Shown one piece after another: positions 37,325-45,826 of a stretch of DNA of 64,000 bases. The position numbers were made by a program, and so were the translations under genes. Below the pieces are notes generated by a model, which saw nothing but the letters and a program-made list of their open reading frames with translations, did not search any database and was not told the DNA's origin. The stretch is from positions 4,702,501-4,766,500 of the forward strand of contig NZ_CP053590.1 of the NCBI RefSeq assembly GCF_013365535.1, given 5' to 3'. The stretch comes from Aquimarina sp. TRL1 (GTDB lineage Bacteria > Bacteroidota > Bacteroidia > Flavobacteriales > Flavobacteriaceae). Numbering within the stretch: the stretch's first letter is position 1; each line of letters begins with the position of its first letter.

Positions 37325-37521
37325 CCTTTTTTACTAAAAAAGGCAGCTAACTATGTACCCATGTTTATGGGCCACATCGGTATGTAAACATGTTTAAAAA
37401 AAGAGATCCCGGATGTTTTTTTACATTACAGCGTAGTAAAAGAAAATGCCCCCCATGTTCTTTTAATGCGATCTAATAATGCTTAGTAAGCATTCGTGAT
37501 ATCTCATCTTCGGCCGAAGAT
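37325..37521 (-). ncRNA. Hairpin-rich leader or small RNA upstream of the first lipoprotein
   Basis: This ORF-free stretch contains five palindromes in 200 bp: CCTTTTTT/AAAAAAGG (37325-37343), CCCAT/ATGGG (37358-37371), TAAACATGTTTA (37385-37396), AATGCTTA/TAAGCATT (37478-37494) and the perfect 16-mer ATCTTCGGCCGAAGAT (37506-37521). A -7 element lies at 37595-37602 on the minus strand, so all would be in a leader of about 390 nt before 37201. No known riboswitch is recognised. The rest of the 566-bp gap (37522-37680) shows nothing else. Confidence 0.4.
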
Positions 37522-37594
37522 TTCGAGTCAAAAAAGAAATGAAAAATCTATACGTCTTGAAATTTTACAGTTTGTCTATTCTATTTTGATATTA

Positions 37595-37602
37595 CAAAGG
37601 TA
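37595..37602 (-). promoter_or_regulatory. -7 element upstream of the hairpin-rich leader
   Basis: The minus strand reads TACCTTTG, an exact TAnnTTTG match. A TTTG lies 14 bases upstream (37620-37617), a shorter distance than usual, so promoter use is uncertain. Confidence 0.4.
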
Positions 37603-37684
37603 AGTAGCTAAACCAACAAAAATATTTCATTATATTTCATAACAAAGCTTTCCTGTTAGAGTCAAAGGGGATTTGTATAAACTA

Positions 37685-37716
37685 AAAAAGATCACACCTA
37701 GTAGTGTGATCTTTTT
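37685..37716 (-). terminator. Terminator after the second lipoprotein gene
   Basis: The perfect 13-bp stem AAAAAGATCACAC / GTGTGATCTTTTT with a 6-base loop lies 52 bp after the stop of the gene at 37768. Confidence 0.85.
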
Positions 37717-37767
37717 AAAATTTTATGAATAGCTTACTCTCTATTGAGTATGATAAACTATTATTTT

Positions 37768-38484
37768 CTATATTTTTTTACTTGCGTATCTTGAGGAGGT
37801 AGGGGTATTGATGATGTATACATCTTCTCGATTCATTATTTTATCTTTTCCGATAGGAATAAGAACCCCTACTAATGTATTAGTATTATTTATTCCCCAT
37901 GATATATTGATATGATCAATTTCTAAATTAGAAAGGTGCAGAACGAGTTCTTCGGATAAGGTAAAGTACGCTACTCTTTCTCCATTTACTTTTGTTATTT
38001 CATTGATTTCTTCTTTCTTCTTTCTATACCAGGCATCTTTGTACTTTCTGGCTTCTTCTATTGTTATCCTATATGGTGTATCGGTCATATTTTCTACAAT
38101 TGTATCTCTTTCTTTTTGTTGTAAAAGATTCAGGTATGCTATAGGAGAAACCTCAATAGTATTCTTAGCCCATTCTTCTTCTGTAATAGCTCCTTTTTTA
38201 TCAATTGCGTGAAATTTTAGATAAATATCTTCATCCAGGATACCCGGAACAATTCTAAATTCTTTTTTCCCATTGGCGTGAATCAGTGTCAAAAGTTGTT
38301 CTGGTGTTAGTTGATATGTTATTTCTTCCTCTAAAAAATAATTTGTCAAATCGGCATTTTGCCAATTATTAGAAAAAATATTGTCTATTTCAGATTCTAC
38401 AGCTACGGAATTACTTGGTTTGCATGAAATAAAAAGATAGGTACATAATAGTACACTTGTTAATCGTGTAGTTTTAATATTCAT
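37768..38484 (-). CDS. Lipoprotein of unknown family, paralogue of the gene at 36440
   Basis: A lipoprotein signal (VLLCTYLFISCKPSN, Cys at residue 21) precedes a 217-residue domain. It shares with its neighbour the motifs IVPGILDEDIYLKF, an ARKYKDAW helix, NGERVAYFTLSEELVLHLS and ISWGIN. It lacks the Cys-rich tail of the neighbour. Both genes lie on the minus strand, each with its own terminator, so they are separate transcripts produced by tandem duplication. No domain of known function is seen, and the family should be treated as new or poorly described. Confidence 0.8.
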   Translation of the reverse strand: MNIKTTRLTSVLLCTYLFISCKPSNSVAVESEIDNIFSNNWQNADLTNYFLEEEITYQLTPEQLLTLIHANGKKEFRIVPGILDEDIYLKFHAIDKKGAITEEEWAKNTIEVSPIAYLNLLQQKERDTIVENMTDTPYRITIEEARKYKDAWYRKKKEEINEITKVNGERVAYFTLSEELVLHLSNLEIDHINISWGINNTNTLVGVLIPIGKDKIMNREDVYIINTPTSSRYASKKI

Positions 38485-38660
38485 TGATATGTCAGTTAGA
38501 TAAAAGTCTTGATAAATTTAACATTTTATACCTATAAAAACACATCTTTAATATTAAAATTTAAACAATAAATAACTTAACATCAAAACATTACTGTTAT
38601 TCCGTAAAAAACAAGAAGATTTTAAAATTTAGCTATATTTAACACTTTTGAGAAATACAT

Positions 38661-38698
38661 AAAAAAGCATTTTATAAGGTCTTATAAAATGCTTTTTT
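38661..38698 (-). terminator. Strong terminator after the 541-residue exported protein
   Basis: AAAAAAGCATTTTATAAG pairs perfectly with CTTATAAAATGCTTTTTT over up to 18 bp. It works on the minus strand after the stop at 38771. The rest of the 286-bp gap shows nothing else. Confidence 0.85.
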
Positions 38699-38770
38699 AT
38701 GTTTGTATAAGTATACCTCCCAGATACAAATACACGAGGTATTTAAACCTCGGATGACTGGAGAACGAAA

Positions 38771-40396
38771 TTATTCTTTTGTATCAGAGATTTTTAATAA
38801 TAAATTATTCTTTTTTCCATCAAAAGCTTCAAAAATGATATCTCGATTTCTTAAACGTACCGCCTGACTAACTCTCAGGAAATCAAGGCGTGAATTTCTA
38901 ATATCGCTTCCGGTAAGAATCGGTTCTTTAACAACCTCTCCTGTCCCATCATTAATCACAAATGCTGTCAGGTATAAAAACTCTTTTTTTCGATCGTAAT
39001 ATTTTGCCGGAAACTCTTCAAACCCTCTTTTTAGATTTGTAAAATCATCTATATAAAACAGGTAATGTTTTCCGTACTCTTTGAATGTAAAATAGGACAT
39101 ACTTGATTTTCCTCTTGTTCCCATTTGATATTTAGGCAGAATATGCATCCATTCTATTTTACCAGAAGTCATCAATTTAGAAGCCACTATATTCCTGTAA
39201 TAATACTTATATATTGTTCTTGATCCTGAAGAACTCGATGTCGTCTGTGAAGTAACATATCGTTGTTCTGCAAGAATAACAACACTTCCATCGGCATTAA
39301 AGGACAATGAATTGACATGTAGATCTTCAAAATCATCTTTATCTGTTTTCTTTTGGGTACCTTCATTAATTCTTGTTTCTCTGGCAGCTGCAAATTGCTC
39401 CTTCAACTCTCCAGGAATATCACTGGAAATAGTTTCTACCACTTTCCCCAGGCTATCTATTTTTGTAGAAAAAAGTCCCGTAGCTATTGCCTTATTATCT
39501 TTGGTTGTATAAAAACCGGTAACTCGTATTAATCCGGCTGCATCAATCCCTAATACTGCATCGGCAATTGCTCTATTAGGAACTCCTATTGATGCTTTTA
39601 CAACTTCTTTATCATCTGCTGTTATTTTAAAGAACTCTGTTCTATATGTTTCTTTCAGCTTATCTTTATCAGATGACTCTTCTGCAAAAATCGAAGCAGT
39701 CATAAAAAACGTTCCTTCATTATTAATAAGAAAGTCTTCTGCTCTGATCTTCTTTGTTGGATAGGGCAATGTCACTTTTCTTGTCCAGAGTCGGGTCAGC
39801 TCAGAATCAAAAACACTAATCCCTATTTTATCTCCTTCATCAGATGGGGTTTTTACTCTAAATAGCACCAATAACTTTTCTCCATTCGGAGATTTTTTAA
39901 AAACAAACTTATTGATACGTCCTCCTGCATCAAAACCATAAGTACTTTTAAAACCAAAATCGTCGCTAATATTTTCTTTTTCGCTTACTAATTGCACTGG
40001 TTTTCCTGCTACAATTCCTGTAAGGGAGATTACCTGTGCAAAGGCTTTATTTTTTTTACTATAGAAAACAACCGCTTTTCCATCCAGATTCATCGCACCA
40101 TTAAAATCCCCTTTATCTTCTATTACCTGCCGTTTTTTTACATCTTCTTTCATGTCTTTTAAAGAAAAACGCTGAATAGTGATGTCTTTTCTTCCTTTTT
40201 TAATTGACATAAACCGGCTTCCATTCCCTACGTAGTAGGTCGTATAGTTTTTTATGTGTTTGTATTTTTCTCCAATAGAAAAATCAAAATCTTCTGACAA
40301 TACCGGTTTTTGTGCAAACAAAGTTCCTCCAAATAAAGTAGTACCGATAACTACCAGAACTTTTACAAATTTAAACTGCTTATTAGGGCTATTCAT
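38771..40396 (-). CDS. Exported beta-propeller-like protein of unknown function
   Basis: The 541-residue protein has an N-terminal signal (VKVLVVIGTTLFGGTLFAQ) and then repeating beta-strand units of about 50 residues, with patterns such as GKAVVFYSKKNKAF, GEKLLVLFRVKTP, GTFFMTASIFAE, GLIRVTGFYTTK, GSVVILAEQRYV and KHYLFYIDDFTNL. The series resembles a six- or seven-bladed propeller. No enzymatic motif is visible. Many Bacteroidota carry such proteins with no known role. It has its own terminator and a -7 element before it, and does not look co-transcribed with neighbours. Confidence 0.75.
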   Translation of the reverse strand: MNSPNKQFKFVKVLVVIGTTLFGGTLFAQKPVLSEDFDFSIGEKYKHIKNYTTYYVGNGSRFMSIKKGRKDITIQRFSLKDMKEDVKKRQVIEDKGDFNGAMNLDGKAVVFYSKKNKAFAQVISLTGIVAGKPVQLVSEKENISDDFGFKSTYGFDAGGRINKFVFKKSPNGEKLLVLFRVKTPSDEGDKIGISVFDSELTRLWTRKVTLPYPTKKIRAEDFLINNEGTFFMTASIFAEESSDKDKLKETYRTEFFKITADDKEVVKASIGVPNRAIADAVLGIDAAGLIRVTGFYTTKDNKAIATGLFSTKIDSLGKVVETISSDIPGELKEQFAAARETRINEGTQKKTDKDDFEDLHVNSLSFNADGSVVILAEQRYVTSQTTSSSSGSRTIYKYYYRNIVASKLMTSGKIEWMHILPKYQMGTRGKSSMSYFTFKEYGKHYLFYIDDFTNLKRGFEEFPAKYYDRKKEFLYLTAFVINDGTGEVVKEPILTGSDIRNSRLDFLRVSQAVRLRNRDIIFEAFDGKKNNLLLKISDTKE

Positions 40397-40422
40397 AATA
40401 TTATAATTAGGTCAAGATTACA

Positions 40423-40430
40423 CAAATATA
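40423..40430 (-). promoter_or_regulatory. -7 element before the 541-residue exported protein
   Basis: The minus strand reads TATATTTG, an exact TAnnTTTG match, 27 bases before the start at 40396. A short inverted repeat AATACT / AGTATT (40432-40449) lies just upstream. Confidence 0.5.
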
Positions 40431-40566
40431 TAATACTTCTGGGAGTATTTAGGTTCTAATGAAATTTCAATTAAAAAAAAGGATAAAAAGCTTGCATTAA
40501 AAAAAACTGATTTTCAATCTTTTAAAAAAAAGATCACATTTTTTTAAAAATAATTCCTAAAAAATG

Positions 40567-40597
40567 TTGTTTCATACCCTAATATCCTATACATTTG
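40567..40597 (+). promoter_or_regulatory. Promoter of the tRNA cluster
   Basis: TTG (40567-40569), a 20-base spacer and TACATTTG (40590-40597) give the full Bacteroidota promoter pattern, 51 bases before the first tRNA. Confidence 0.7.
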
Positions 40598-40647
40598 CAT
40601 CCGCATTTGAAACAGTAATGCAGCCGTTCTTAAGAAAATAATTGTTT

Positions 40648-40731
40648 GGAGAGGTGCCAGAGTGGTAATGGAGCAGATTGCTAATCTGTCAACGCGTAAG
40701 TGTTGCCAGGGTTCGAATCCCTGTCTCTCCG
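40648..40731 (+). tRNA. tRNA-Ser (GCT)
   Basis: The acceptor GGAGAGG pairs with TCTCTCC. The anticodon loop TTGCTAA sits in a GCAGA / TCTGT stem and gives anticodon GCT, reading AGC and AGT. A long variable arm marks it as serine, and GGTTCGAATCC forms the T-arm. Confidence 0.96.
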
Positions 40732-40754
40732 CAGTGTTTATTTAATCTAAAATT

Positions 40755-40829
40755 CGGGGTGTAGCGTAGCCCGGTTATCGCGCCGCGTTTGGGACGCGGA
40801 GGTCGCAGGTTCGAATCCTGCCACCCCGA
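40755..40829 (+). tRNA. tRNA-Pro (TGG)
   Basis: The acceptor CGGGGTG pairs with CACCCCG. The anticodon loop TTTGGGA in a CCGCG / CGCGG stem gives TGG, which reads proline codons. The T-arm is GCAGGTTCGAATCCTGC. Confidence 0.96.
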
Positions 40830-40852
40830 CAATAAGATTAAAAATATATTCT

Positions 40853-40926
40853 GGTCGCGTAGCTCAGCTGGATAGAGCATCTGCCTTCTAAGCAGACGGT
40901 CACAGGTTCGAATCCTGTCGCGATCA
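40853..40926 (+). tRNA. tRNA-Arg (TCT)
   Basis: The acceptor GGTCGCG pairs with CGCGATC (one G-U pair). The anticodon stem TCTGC / GCAGA holds CTTCTAA, giving TCT, which reads AGA and AGG. The T-arm is ACAGGTTCGAATCCTGT. Confidence 0.96.
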
Positions 40927-40933
40927 CAAGGCA

Positions 40934-40960
40934 AAACCTACTGATTTTTTCAGTAGGTTT
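40934..40960 (+). terminator. Terminator of the tRNA cluster
   Basis: The perfect 11-bp stem AAACCTACTGA / TCAGTAGGTTT has a 5-base loop and is followed by a T-rich tail, directly after tRNA-Arg. Confidence 0.85.
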
Positions 40961-41105
40961 CTTTGTTTATAGGCTTTTTTATTCCTTTTACCCTTGCTTG
41001 ATTTAATCACATCGATGTCAATACGTACGTCTTGTTTAGATACGATCCTTTACAAAGCGATCATAAAAGACAAACTATTTTACTCCCTGGAATATTTGGG
41101 GTGTT

Positions 41106-41546
41106 TTATATTTCTAATATGCTAACTTTTAAATTGAAATCAATTTTACTTCTGTCAAATTCTATTTCAATTCCACCTTTTTTACTTTTCTTTTCTGTAT
41201 TGGCAAACATTGAAATCTCAAAAAAGTAATCTTGATTTATTGCTTTTAATTGTTTATTATCAACATACCCCCTTTTTCCGTTTTCAGGTTCCCAACCACA
41301 ACAAATAAATTTCAGTTTGCCCATTCCAAATTTCTCAATTAGAATTCTTTCAATTTCTCCGGAATCTTTTCCTAGAACTTTATAATCAGCTTCTAAAATA
41401 ATTTGCCCAGTTCCGGGCGTACATCCAGTGAACTCAACTTTATTGAGTTCTATTCCATATTGCTCCAGCAAATCTCCACATTCCAAATTTTGAGAAAAAC
41501 AAAAATTCGATAGAAAAAACAATACCAGTAATTGCAGATATTTCAT
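41106..41546 (-). CDS. Small exported protein resembling DUF4952
   Basis: A signal peptide (MKYLQLLVLFFLSNFCFSQ) leads a 127-residue mature protein with the segments FTGCTPGTGQIILEADYKV, LIEKFGMGKLKFICCGWEPEN and YFFEISMFANTE. The paired Cys in ICCGWEP and the GC near residue 41 may form disulfides. The pattern resembles the DUF4952 family, but I cannot confirm it without a profile search. Its function is unknown. It is the last of a series of minus-strand genes in the accessory block. Confidence 0.7.
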   Translation of the reverse strand: MKYLQLLVLFFLSNFCFSQNLECGDLLEQYGIELNKVEFTGCTPGTGQIILEADYKVLGKDSGEIERILIEKFGMGKLKFICCGWEPENGKRGYVDNKQLKAINQDYFFEISMFANTEKKSKKGGIEIEFDRSKIDFNLKVSILEI

Positions 41547-41596
41547 TTTTTGAGTTTTAATTATCTATAGACATCGTTAGGAAGTCATTATTAATA

Positions 41597-43282
41597 TTAT
41601 CGTTTATACACTAACTCTCCTTTCAAATATGTTTTTAATACCTGAGTTTGCTTAATCTGGTTAGGCTGAATATCAAATAAATTCTGACTTAAAACTATAA
41701 AATCTGCTTCTTTACCAACTTCCAGTGTTCCAACTTTATGCTCCTGTCTCATTATGTAAGCTGCATTTATGGTATATGCCTTAATAGCTTCGTTCAGCGA
41801 TATATTTTGAGGTGCGCGGGTTACTGCATTTTGTATTCCGATAAAAGGATTTAATTTACTTACATCCCAATCACTACTTAATGTTAATCTTGCATTAGCT
41901 GCTACCAAACTCTTAATCGGAATATTAGCATTGTTCAGCGATGAGTCAATTAGAGAATCGGTTTCGTGCCAATTTTCTGGATGTGTAAAATCACCGGCAA
42001 CTTGCGCATCTGCTGTTACATTTAATTGACTAAATCTTGAATAATCAGATGGCAAAACATATTCTACATGTGTCAACCTATGCCTCCCATTTCCATTACT
42101 ACTTTGCTCTATTGCATTAAGAGCTTCATTAACACCCCGATTACCAATAGCATGAATATGAAAATCAAAACCTATAGGCTCTAATGCAGCAATATATTTA
42201 GAAATTCTATTTTGGGAGACATAATTTAAACCATTGTTCGTAGGTAAGTTAAACAAGTCGATAAGATAATCACCCTCCATTGCTGATGTGGTATTAATGA
42301 CTATTCCATCCGAATACAGTTTGATTTGATTGATTTTCAGGAAACTGTTTGGATCGTTTGAATATAATGATCGAATCCTGCTAATTTGTGCTGCATCATC
42401 CTCTGTTGGATATAACCAAAGCCCAAGATTTGCTCTTACTGTTAGCTTGCCTTCACTTTCTGCCTGTTGCCAAGTTTTATGATGATTTCGTTTCCAATAC
42501 GTTCTTGCATCACAAACGGAAGTAATTCCGTTTTTTCCTAATTCAGGTAAAGCATAATTTACCAATCCATCATAATCGTTTTGTTCATTATTAGGAATGG
42601 ACGCTATCGCTAAATCGATAATTAAATTTCCTGCATTGTCAATTAACAATCCGTTGGGTACTCCATTATCATCTTTCATAATGATTCCGCCAACTGGATT
42701 AGCAGAGTTTTTATTAATTCCAGCAAGTTCTAAGGCTTTAGAATTTACCCAAACAGAATGCGACGTTTGTTCCATTATCGCAATTGGTTTGGTAGTTGAT
42801 ATATCATCCAAAATTTTAATCGGTTCTCGGGTTGCATCAAAAAGTGTATAAATGTCAAAACCCCATCCCAAAATCCATTCTGAGTCAGGATTCTGGTTTA
42901 TTGCTTGTATGATATCAGTGGCATAGTTTTCAGGGGCTGTTTCTTGAGCATCTAAGACAAATAGAAAATTATCTGAAGCTGCTTCCAAGGGATGCAAGTG
43001 TACATCGTGGATTCCTGGCATTACCATTAAACCTTCCAAGTCTATGATTTCTGCATTTTCTGAGGCTTGATTTTCTACTTCTTTATTTGTTCCTATTGCG
43101 ATAATTATTCCATCACGAACCAACATCGTATCTGCCCATTCTTGATTTGGGTTTACGGTGTAAATCTGCCCATTTGTGTACAATTGTTCGCTGTTTTGAT
43201 TCGGTCCGGTTCTGTTATCGTCCTTTTTACAAGATGATAAACTAATAAGTATCGACAGAAGTATTAACTTCATATTATTCAT
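41597..43282 (-). CDS. Lipoprotein amidohydrolase (YtcJ/Amidohydro_3 type)
   Basis: This 561-residue metal-dependent hydrolase starts with a lipoprotein signal (LILLSILISLSSCKK). It has the metal-binding HDVHLHP and TSHSVWVNSKALELAGI. HAIGNRGVNEALNAIE, LTHVEYVLPSDYSRF, and LSSDWDVSKLNPFIGIQNAVTR follow, and the protein closes with VGTLEVGKEADFIVL, the standard C-terminal amidohydrolase strand pair. Family members remove N-formyl, N-acyl or related groups. The substrate here is unknown. The lipid anchor places it in the envelope rather than the cytoplasm. Confidence 0.9.
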   Translation of the reverse strand: MNNMKLILLSILISLSSCKKDDNRTGPNQNSEQLYTNGQIYTVNPNQEWADTMLVRDGIIIAIGTNKEVENQASENAEIIDLEGLMVMPGIHDVHLHPLEAASDNFLFVLDAQETAPENYATDIIQAINQNPDSEWILGWGFDIYTLFDATREPIKILDDISTTKPIAIMEQTSHSVWVNSKALELAGINKNSANPVGGIIMKDDNGVPNGLLIDNAGNLIIDLAIASIPNNEQNDYDGLVNYALPELGKNGITSVCDARTYWKRNHHKTWQQAESEGKLTVRANLGLWLYPTEDDAAQISRIRSLYSNDPNSFLKINQIKLYSDGIVINTTSAMEGDYLIDLFNLPTNNGLNYVSQNRISKYIAALEPIGFDFHIHAIGNRGVNEALNAIEQSSNGNGRHRLTHVEYVLPSDYSRFSQLNVTADAQVAGDFTHPENWHETDSLIDSSLNNANIPIKSLVAANARLTLSSDWDVSKLNPFIGIQNAVTRAPQNISLNEAIKAYTINAAYIMRQEHKVGTLEVGKEADFIVLSQNLFDIQPNQIKQTQVLKTYLKGELVYKR

Positions 43283-43308
43283 ATATTTTGGTGATCATTT
43301 TAATAGTT

Positions 43309-43352
43309 CGCTAACAACCTGATACAATGGTCTGTTACAGGTTAAATTAGCG
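43309..43352. repeat. Nested inverted repeat resembling a degenerate attC-type element
   Basis: Outer arms CGCTAA / TTAGCG and inner arms AACCTG / CAGGTT enclose a 16-base loop. The left outer arm plus the next base (CGCTAAC) and the right outer arm plus its preceding base (ATTAGCG) are almost inverse, as in integron recombination sites. The evidence is shape only. Confidence 0.3.
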
Positions 43353-43454
43353 ATTATTTTTGGTTTAGAACTGACTTTAGCAATTCCAGAGGGAATCCGA
43401 ATGTAATCGAATCCAACCTAATTATGTATTAAATACAATTGCTTTTTTATTTTA

Positions 43455-44249
43455 TTAAATTTCCAGGGATATTAAATATCTAACTCCGTTGAGCTTAAAC
43501 TCAATTTCTTTTTCTGTATGATTTATTACTTCACGATTCCCGAGATCAAATTCCTTATGATGATTCGGACAAAGTAATAGTATGTTTTTAGGGTGTTCAT
43601 TACCTTGTTTATGTTTTGGAATAATATGAGCTGCCTCAACGTATTTTAAACCATCTTTTTTCAAAATATATTTTCCGCAAATTTGACACTCGAAATTCCT
43701 AAGTATTTTTATTAATGCAATTATTTTATTGTTTCTCTTATAACTTTTATGATTAATAGTAACTTTTTCTGAAGTATCATTTTCTGAATTTTCCAATTCG
43801 CTTGCTAGTTCATTTTTGGTTTTGTCTTTAAGTTGATTTACTATTTCCGATTGTTCAATTTCATCCTGTAATGAAGAAGTACCACCGGTCTTTAAATTAT
43901 CTAAATATCCTTGATAAATTTTACGCAAAGTTATTTTAGCATCTCCTTTTTCTTTAATGTAATCGATATGCATTTTCAGAGCGGATAGTGAGTTTCTCAA
44001 TCTATCCTCTCCATAATCTTCAAGGATGAATTTTAAAAAACTATTGAATAAATCGACACTTAAAGTCCTTGTAAACTGCTCCCCGTCTAGAAGTTTTGGG
44101 AAAATCTGTACAATTATCATTTGTGCAGAGCCTTTATTGATATTCAATTCTCCAACAAGCGTATTTATACCTTCAGATTTAGACAATTCTCCTTCATAAA
44201 CTTTTTTAGCCGTATTAAATATTATTCTGTTCGGGGTTAATGCGGTCAT
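43455..44249 (-). CDS. HNH endonuclease domain protein
   Basis: The 264-residue protein has an N-terminal helical region (residues 1-165) of unknown family and a C-terminal HNH nuclease. The nuclease has a zinc-binding CQICGKY, then EAAHIIPKHKQGNEHPKN with the catalytic His, and ILLLCPNHHKEFD with the final Asn and His. The His, Asn and His residues and all four Cys are present, so it should be an active DNase. Proteins of this plan are often stand-alone restriction-type nucleases. It has no methylase neighbour. The upstream and downstream spacers carry hairpins. Confidence 0.88.
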   Translation of the reverse strand: MTALTPNRIIFNTAKKVYEGELSKSEGINTLVGELNINKGSAQMIIVQIFPKLLDGEQFTRTLSVDLFNSFLKFILEDYGEDRLRNSLSALKMHIDYIKEKGDAKITLRKIYQGYLDNLKTGGTSSLQDEIEQSEIVNQLKDKTKNELASELENSENDTSEKVTINHKSYKRNNKIIALIKILRNFECQICGKYILKKDGLKYVEAAHIIPKHKQGNEHPKNILLLCPNHHKEFDLGNREVINHTEKEIEFKLNGVRYLISLEI

Positions 44250-44353
44250 TTAGTTTTAGAGAATTTGATTTTAGACTATTTATATCAGGAACTTGCTAAA
44301 CGCAATGACTGTTATAGCAGCATTGACATCTTAATTTTTACTATGTTTGTTTT

Positions 44354-45493
44354 TTATTTTTCCTCTAAAATATTTAGAATTATTGATTTAAACATCGAAT
44401 ATCCTGTACGAATTAATTCATCAGGAAAATCATAGTCCGCATTATGCAATGCCGGGGTTGATATCCCTGCCCCCAAACCAAACATCGCTGTTTTAGTTGA
44501 CTGTGAATACCAGCCAAAATCTTCTCCAAATTTAAAAGGGTATTTTCTCTCTGTTATTTTATATTCATTTTCTATAGCTGCTCTTCTTACGTAGATGTTA
44601 CTTTCCTGATCATTCTTACTGGCTGGAAAATATTCTAACCATTTTAACTCATATTCTATCCCATGATCCTCACTTGTCTCATCTAATATCTTTTTAATTG
44701 TTGATTTTAAGCTATCCATTTTTTCACTACTCCAAGTACGTATTGTATAATGCAATTCTCCTCTTCCTGGTGATATCCCATAAGACTCTTGCCCCATAAT
44801 GATATGAACAGGTGTCAATATGGCAAAAGAACTTTCTTCCGGATTCGTAACATTGAGTTTTGAAATTAAACGCACCATCTCCGACATACATAATGCTGGA
44901 TTTATCCCATTTTCTGGTTCCGATGCATGTGATTCCTTTCCTTTTACTTTTACTATAAAACTTTGTACTTCTGCAGAAAAACCGCTTTCTAATAGTATAA
45001 TACTATGAAGTGGTTCTTTAGGGATATTATGAAGAGCGAATACATAATCTGTTTTAAGCTTTTTATAATTTTCATCACTCATTATTTTCGCTGCTCCTTC
45101 TCCTGTTTCTTCTGCTGGCTGAAATAATAAGATTACTTTTCCCCTATTCAATTCACTATTCTTTAACCAATACACCAAACTAGTCACAATTGCCATATGA
45201 CCATCATGTCCACATTTATGAGAAACTCCTTTGTAGATTGATTTGTAATCCATCGGGGTATCTTCCTGGATTGGAAGCGCATCTAGTTCGCAACGAATCG
45301 TTATCGTTTTCCCTTTTTCAGGATATTCATACACCACCGCTAAACCAGTTCCTCCAATACCCTCTATTATTTTGGTTGGATTATGCCCTTTTATAAAATT
45401 TTTAATTATCGATGCTGTGGTATACTCTACATTAGACAACTCTGCTTTTGAGTGAAGTTCTCTTCGTAATCCTATTATTTCTTTATTATTCAA
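44354..45493 (-). CDS. M20D-family amidohydrolase (N-acyl amino acid/hippurate hydrolase-like)
   Basis: The 379-residue enzyme has the M20D pattern: RRELHSKAELSNVEY, DALPIQEDTPMDYKS, the metal-binding HKCGHDGHMAI, LLFQPAEETGEGAA with the general-base Glu, a dimerisation domain with VKGKESHASEPENGINP, and LHNADYDFPDEL at the end. The family removes acyl or aryl groups from amino acids. Plant ILR1, which frees auxin from its amino acid conjugates, is a member. No signal peptide is seen, so it is cytoplasmic. It lies about 1.3 kb from a GH3-auxin-type acyl-adenylating gene. Confidence 0.92.
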   Translation of the reverse strand: MNNKEIIGLRRELHSKAELSNVEYTTASIIKNFIKGHNPTKIIEGIGGTGLAVVYEYPEKGKTITIRCELDALPIQEDTPMDYKSIYKGVSHKCGHDGHMAIVTSLVYWLKNSELNRGKVILLFQPAEETGEGAAKIMSDENYKKLKTDYVFALHNIPKEPLHSIILLESGFSAEVQSFIVKVKGKESHASEPENGINPALCMSEMVRLISKLNVTNPEESSFAILTPVHIIMGQESYGISPGRGELHYTIRTWSSEKMDSLKSTIKKILDETSEDHGIEYELKWLEYFPASKNDQESNIYVRRAAIENEYKITERKYPFKFGEDFGWYSQSTKTAMFGLGAGISTPALHNADYDFPDELIRTGYSMFKSIILNILEEK

Positions 45494-45561
45494 TTGTATT
45501 TATTCTTTTGCTTGAATCTTTATCTGAAATTGGGCACAACGATTTTGTGTATGACTCGTTT

Positions 45562-45602
45562 CGGAAAATCATAGCTGATTTTCTGCCGTTATCTAAAGAT
45601 AA
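45562..45602. repeat. Two adjacent hairpins in the spacer before the M20 gene
   Basis: GAAAATCA / TGATTTTC (45564-45583) and TTATC-TAAA-GATAA (45589-45602) lie side by side. A further imperfect hairpin (ACTAACGATA with TATCAGTAGT) lies around 45695-45720. The rest of the 333-bp gap at 45494-45826 shows no gene. Confidence 0.4.
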
Positions 45603-45826
45603 TGAATTGCAATGAATACGATTAAAAAATTAACTTACAATGAGTTGCCTAAGCGGTTATTTAGTTGTTTTATAGATGGGTTCTTCTTATTACTAACGAT
45701 ATCAGCTATCAGTAGTTGAGAAATTTCACTCCCCAACCTTTCTGTTTTTCAATGGCTTTTGTCTTAGTTTATAAGTACGTTTTTATCACTTAAATCGCTA
45801 TTACTTATACGCCGCGTTGCCAGTAG

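Noticed and set aside
40432..40449. Inverted repeat AATACT-AGTATT upstream of the 541-residue exported protein
   Set aside because: Only six base pairs in an AT-rich region. It is mentioned with the promoter but not claimed as an operator.
40689..40934. An 81-residue minus-strand frame beginning MPCDRDRIRTCDRLL
   Set aside because: It is antisense to three tRNA genes, and its GETGIRTLATLTR-type ending is the well-known artefact of tRNA T-arms.
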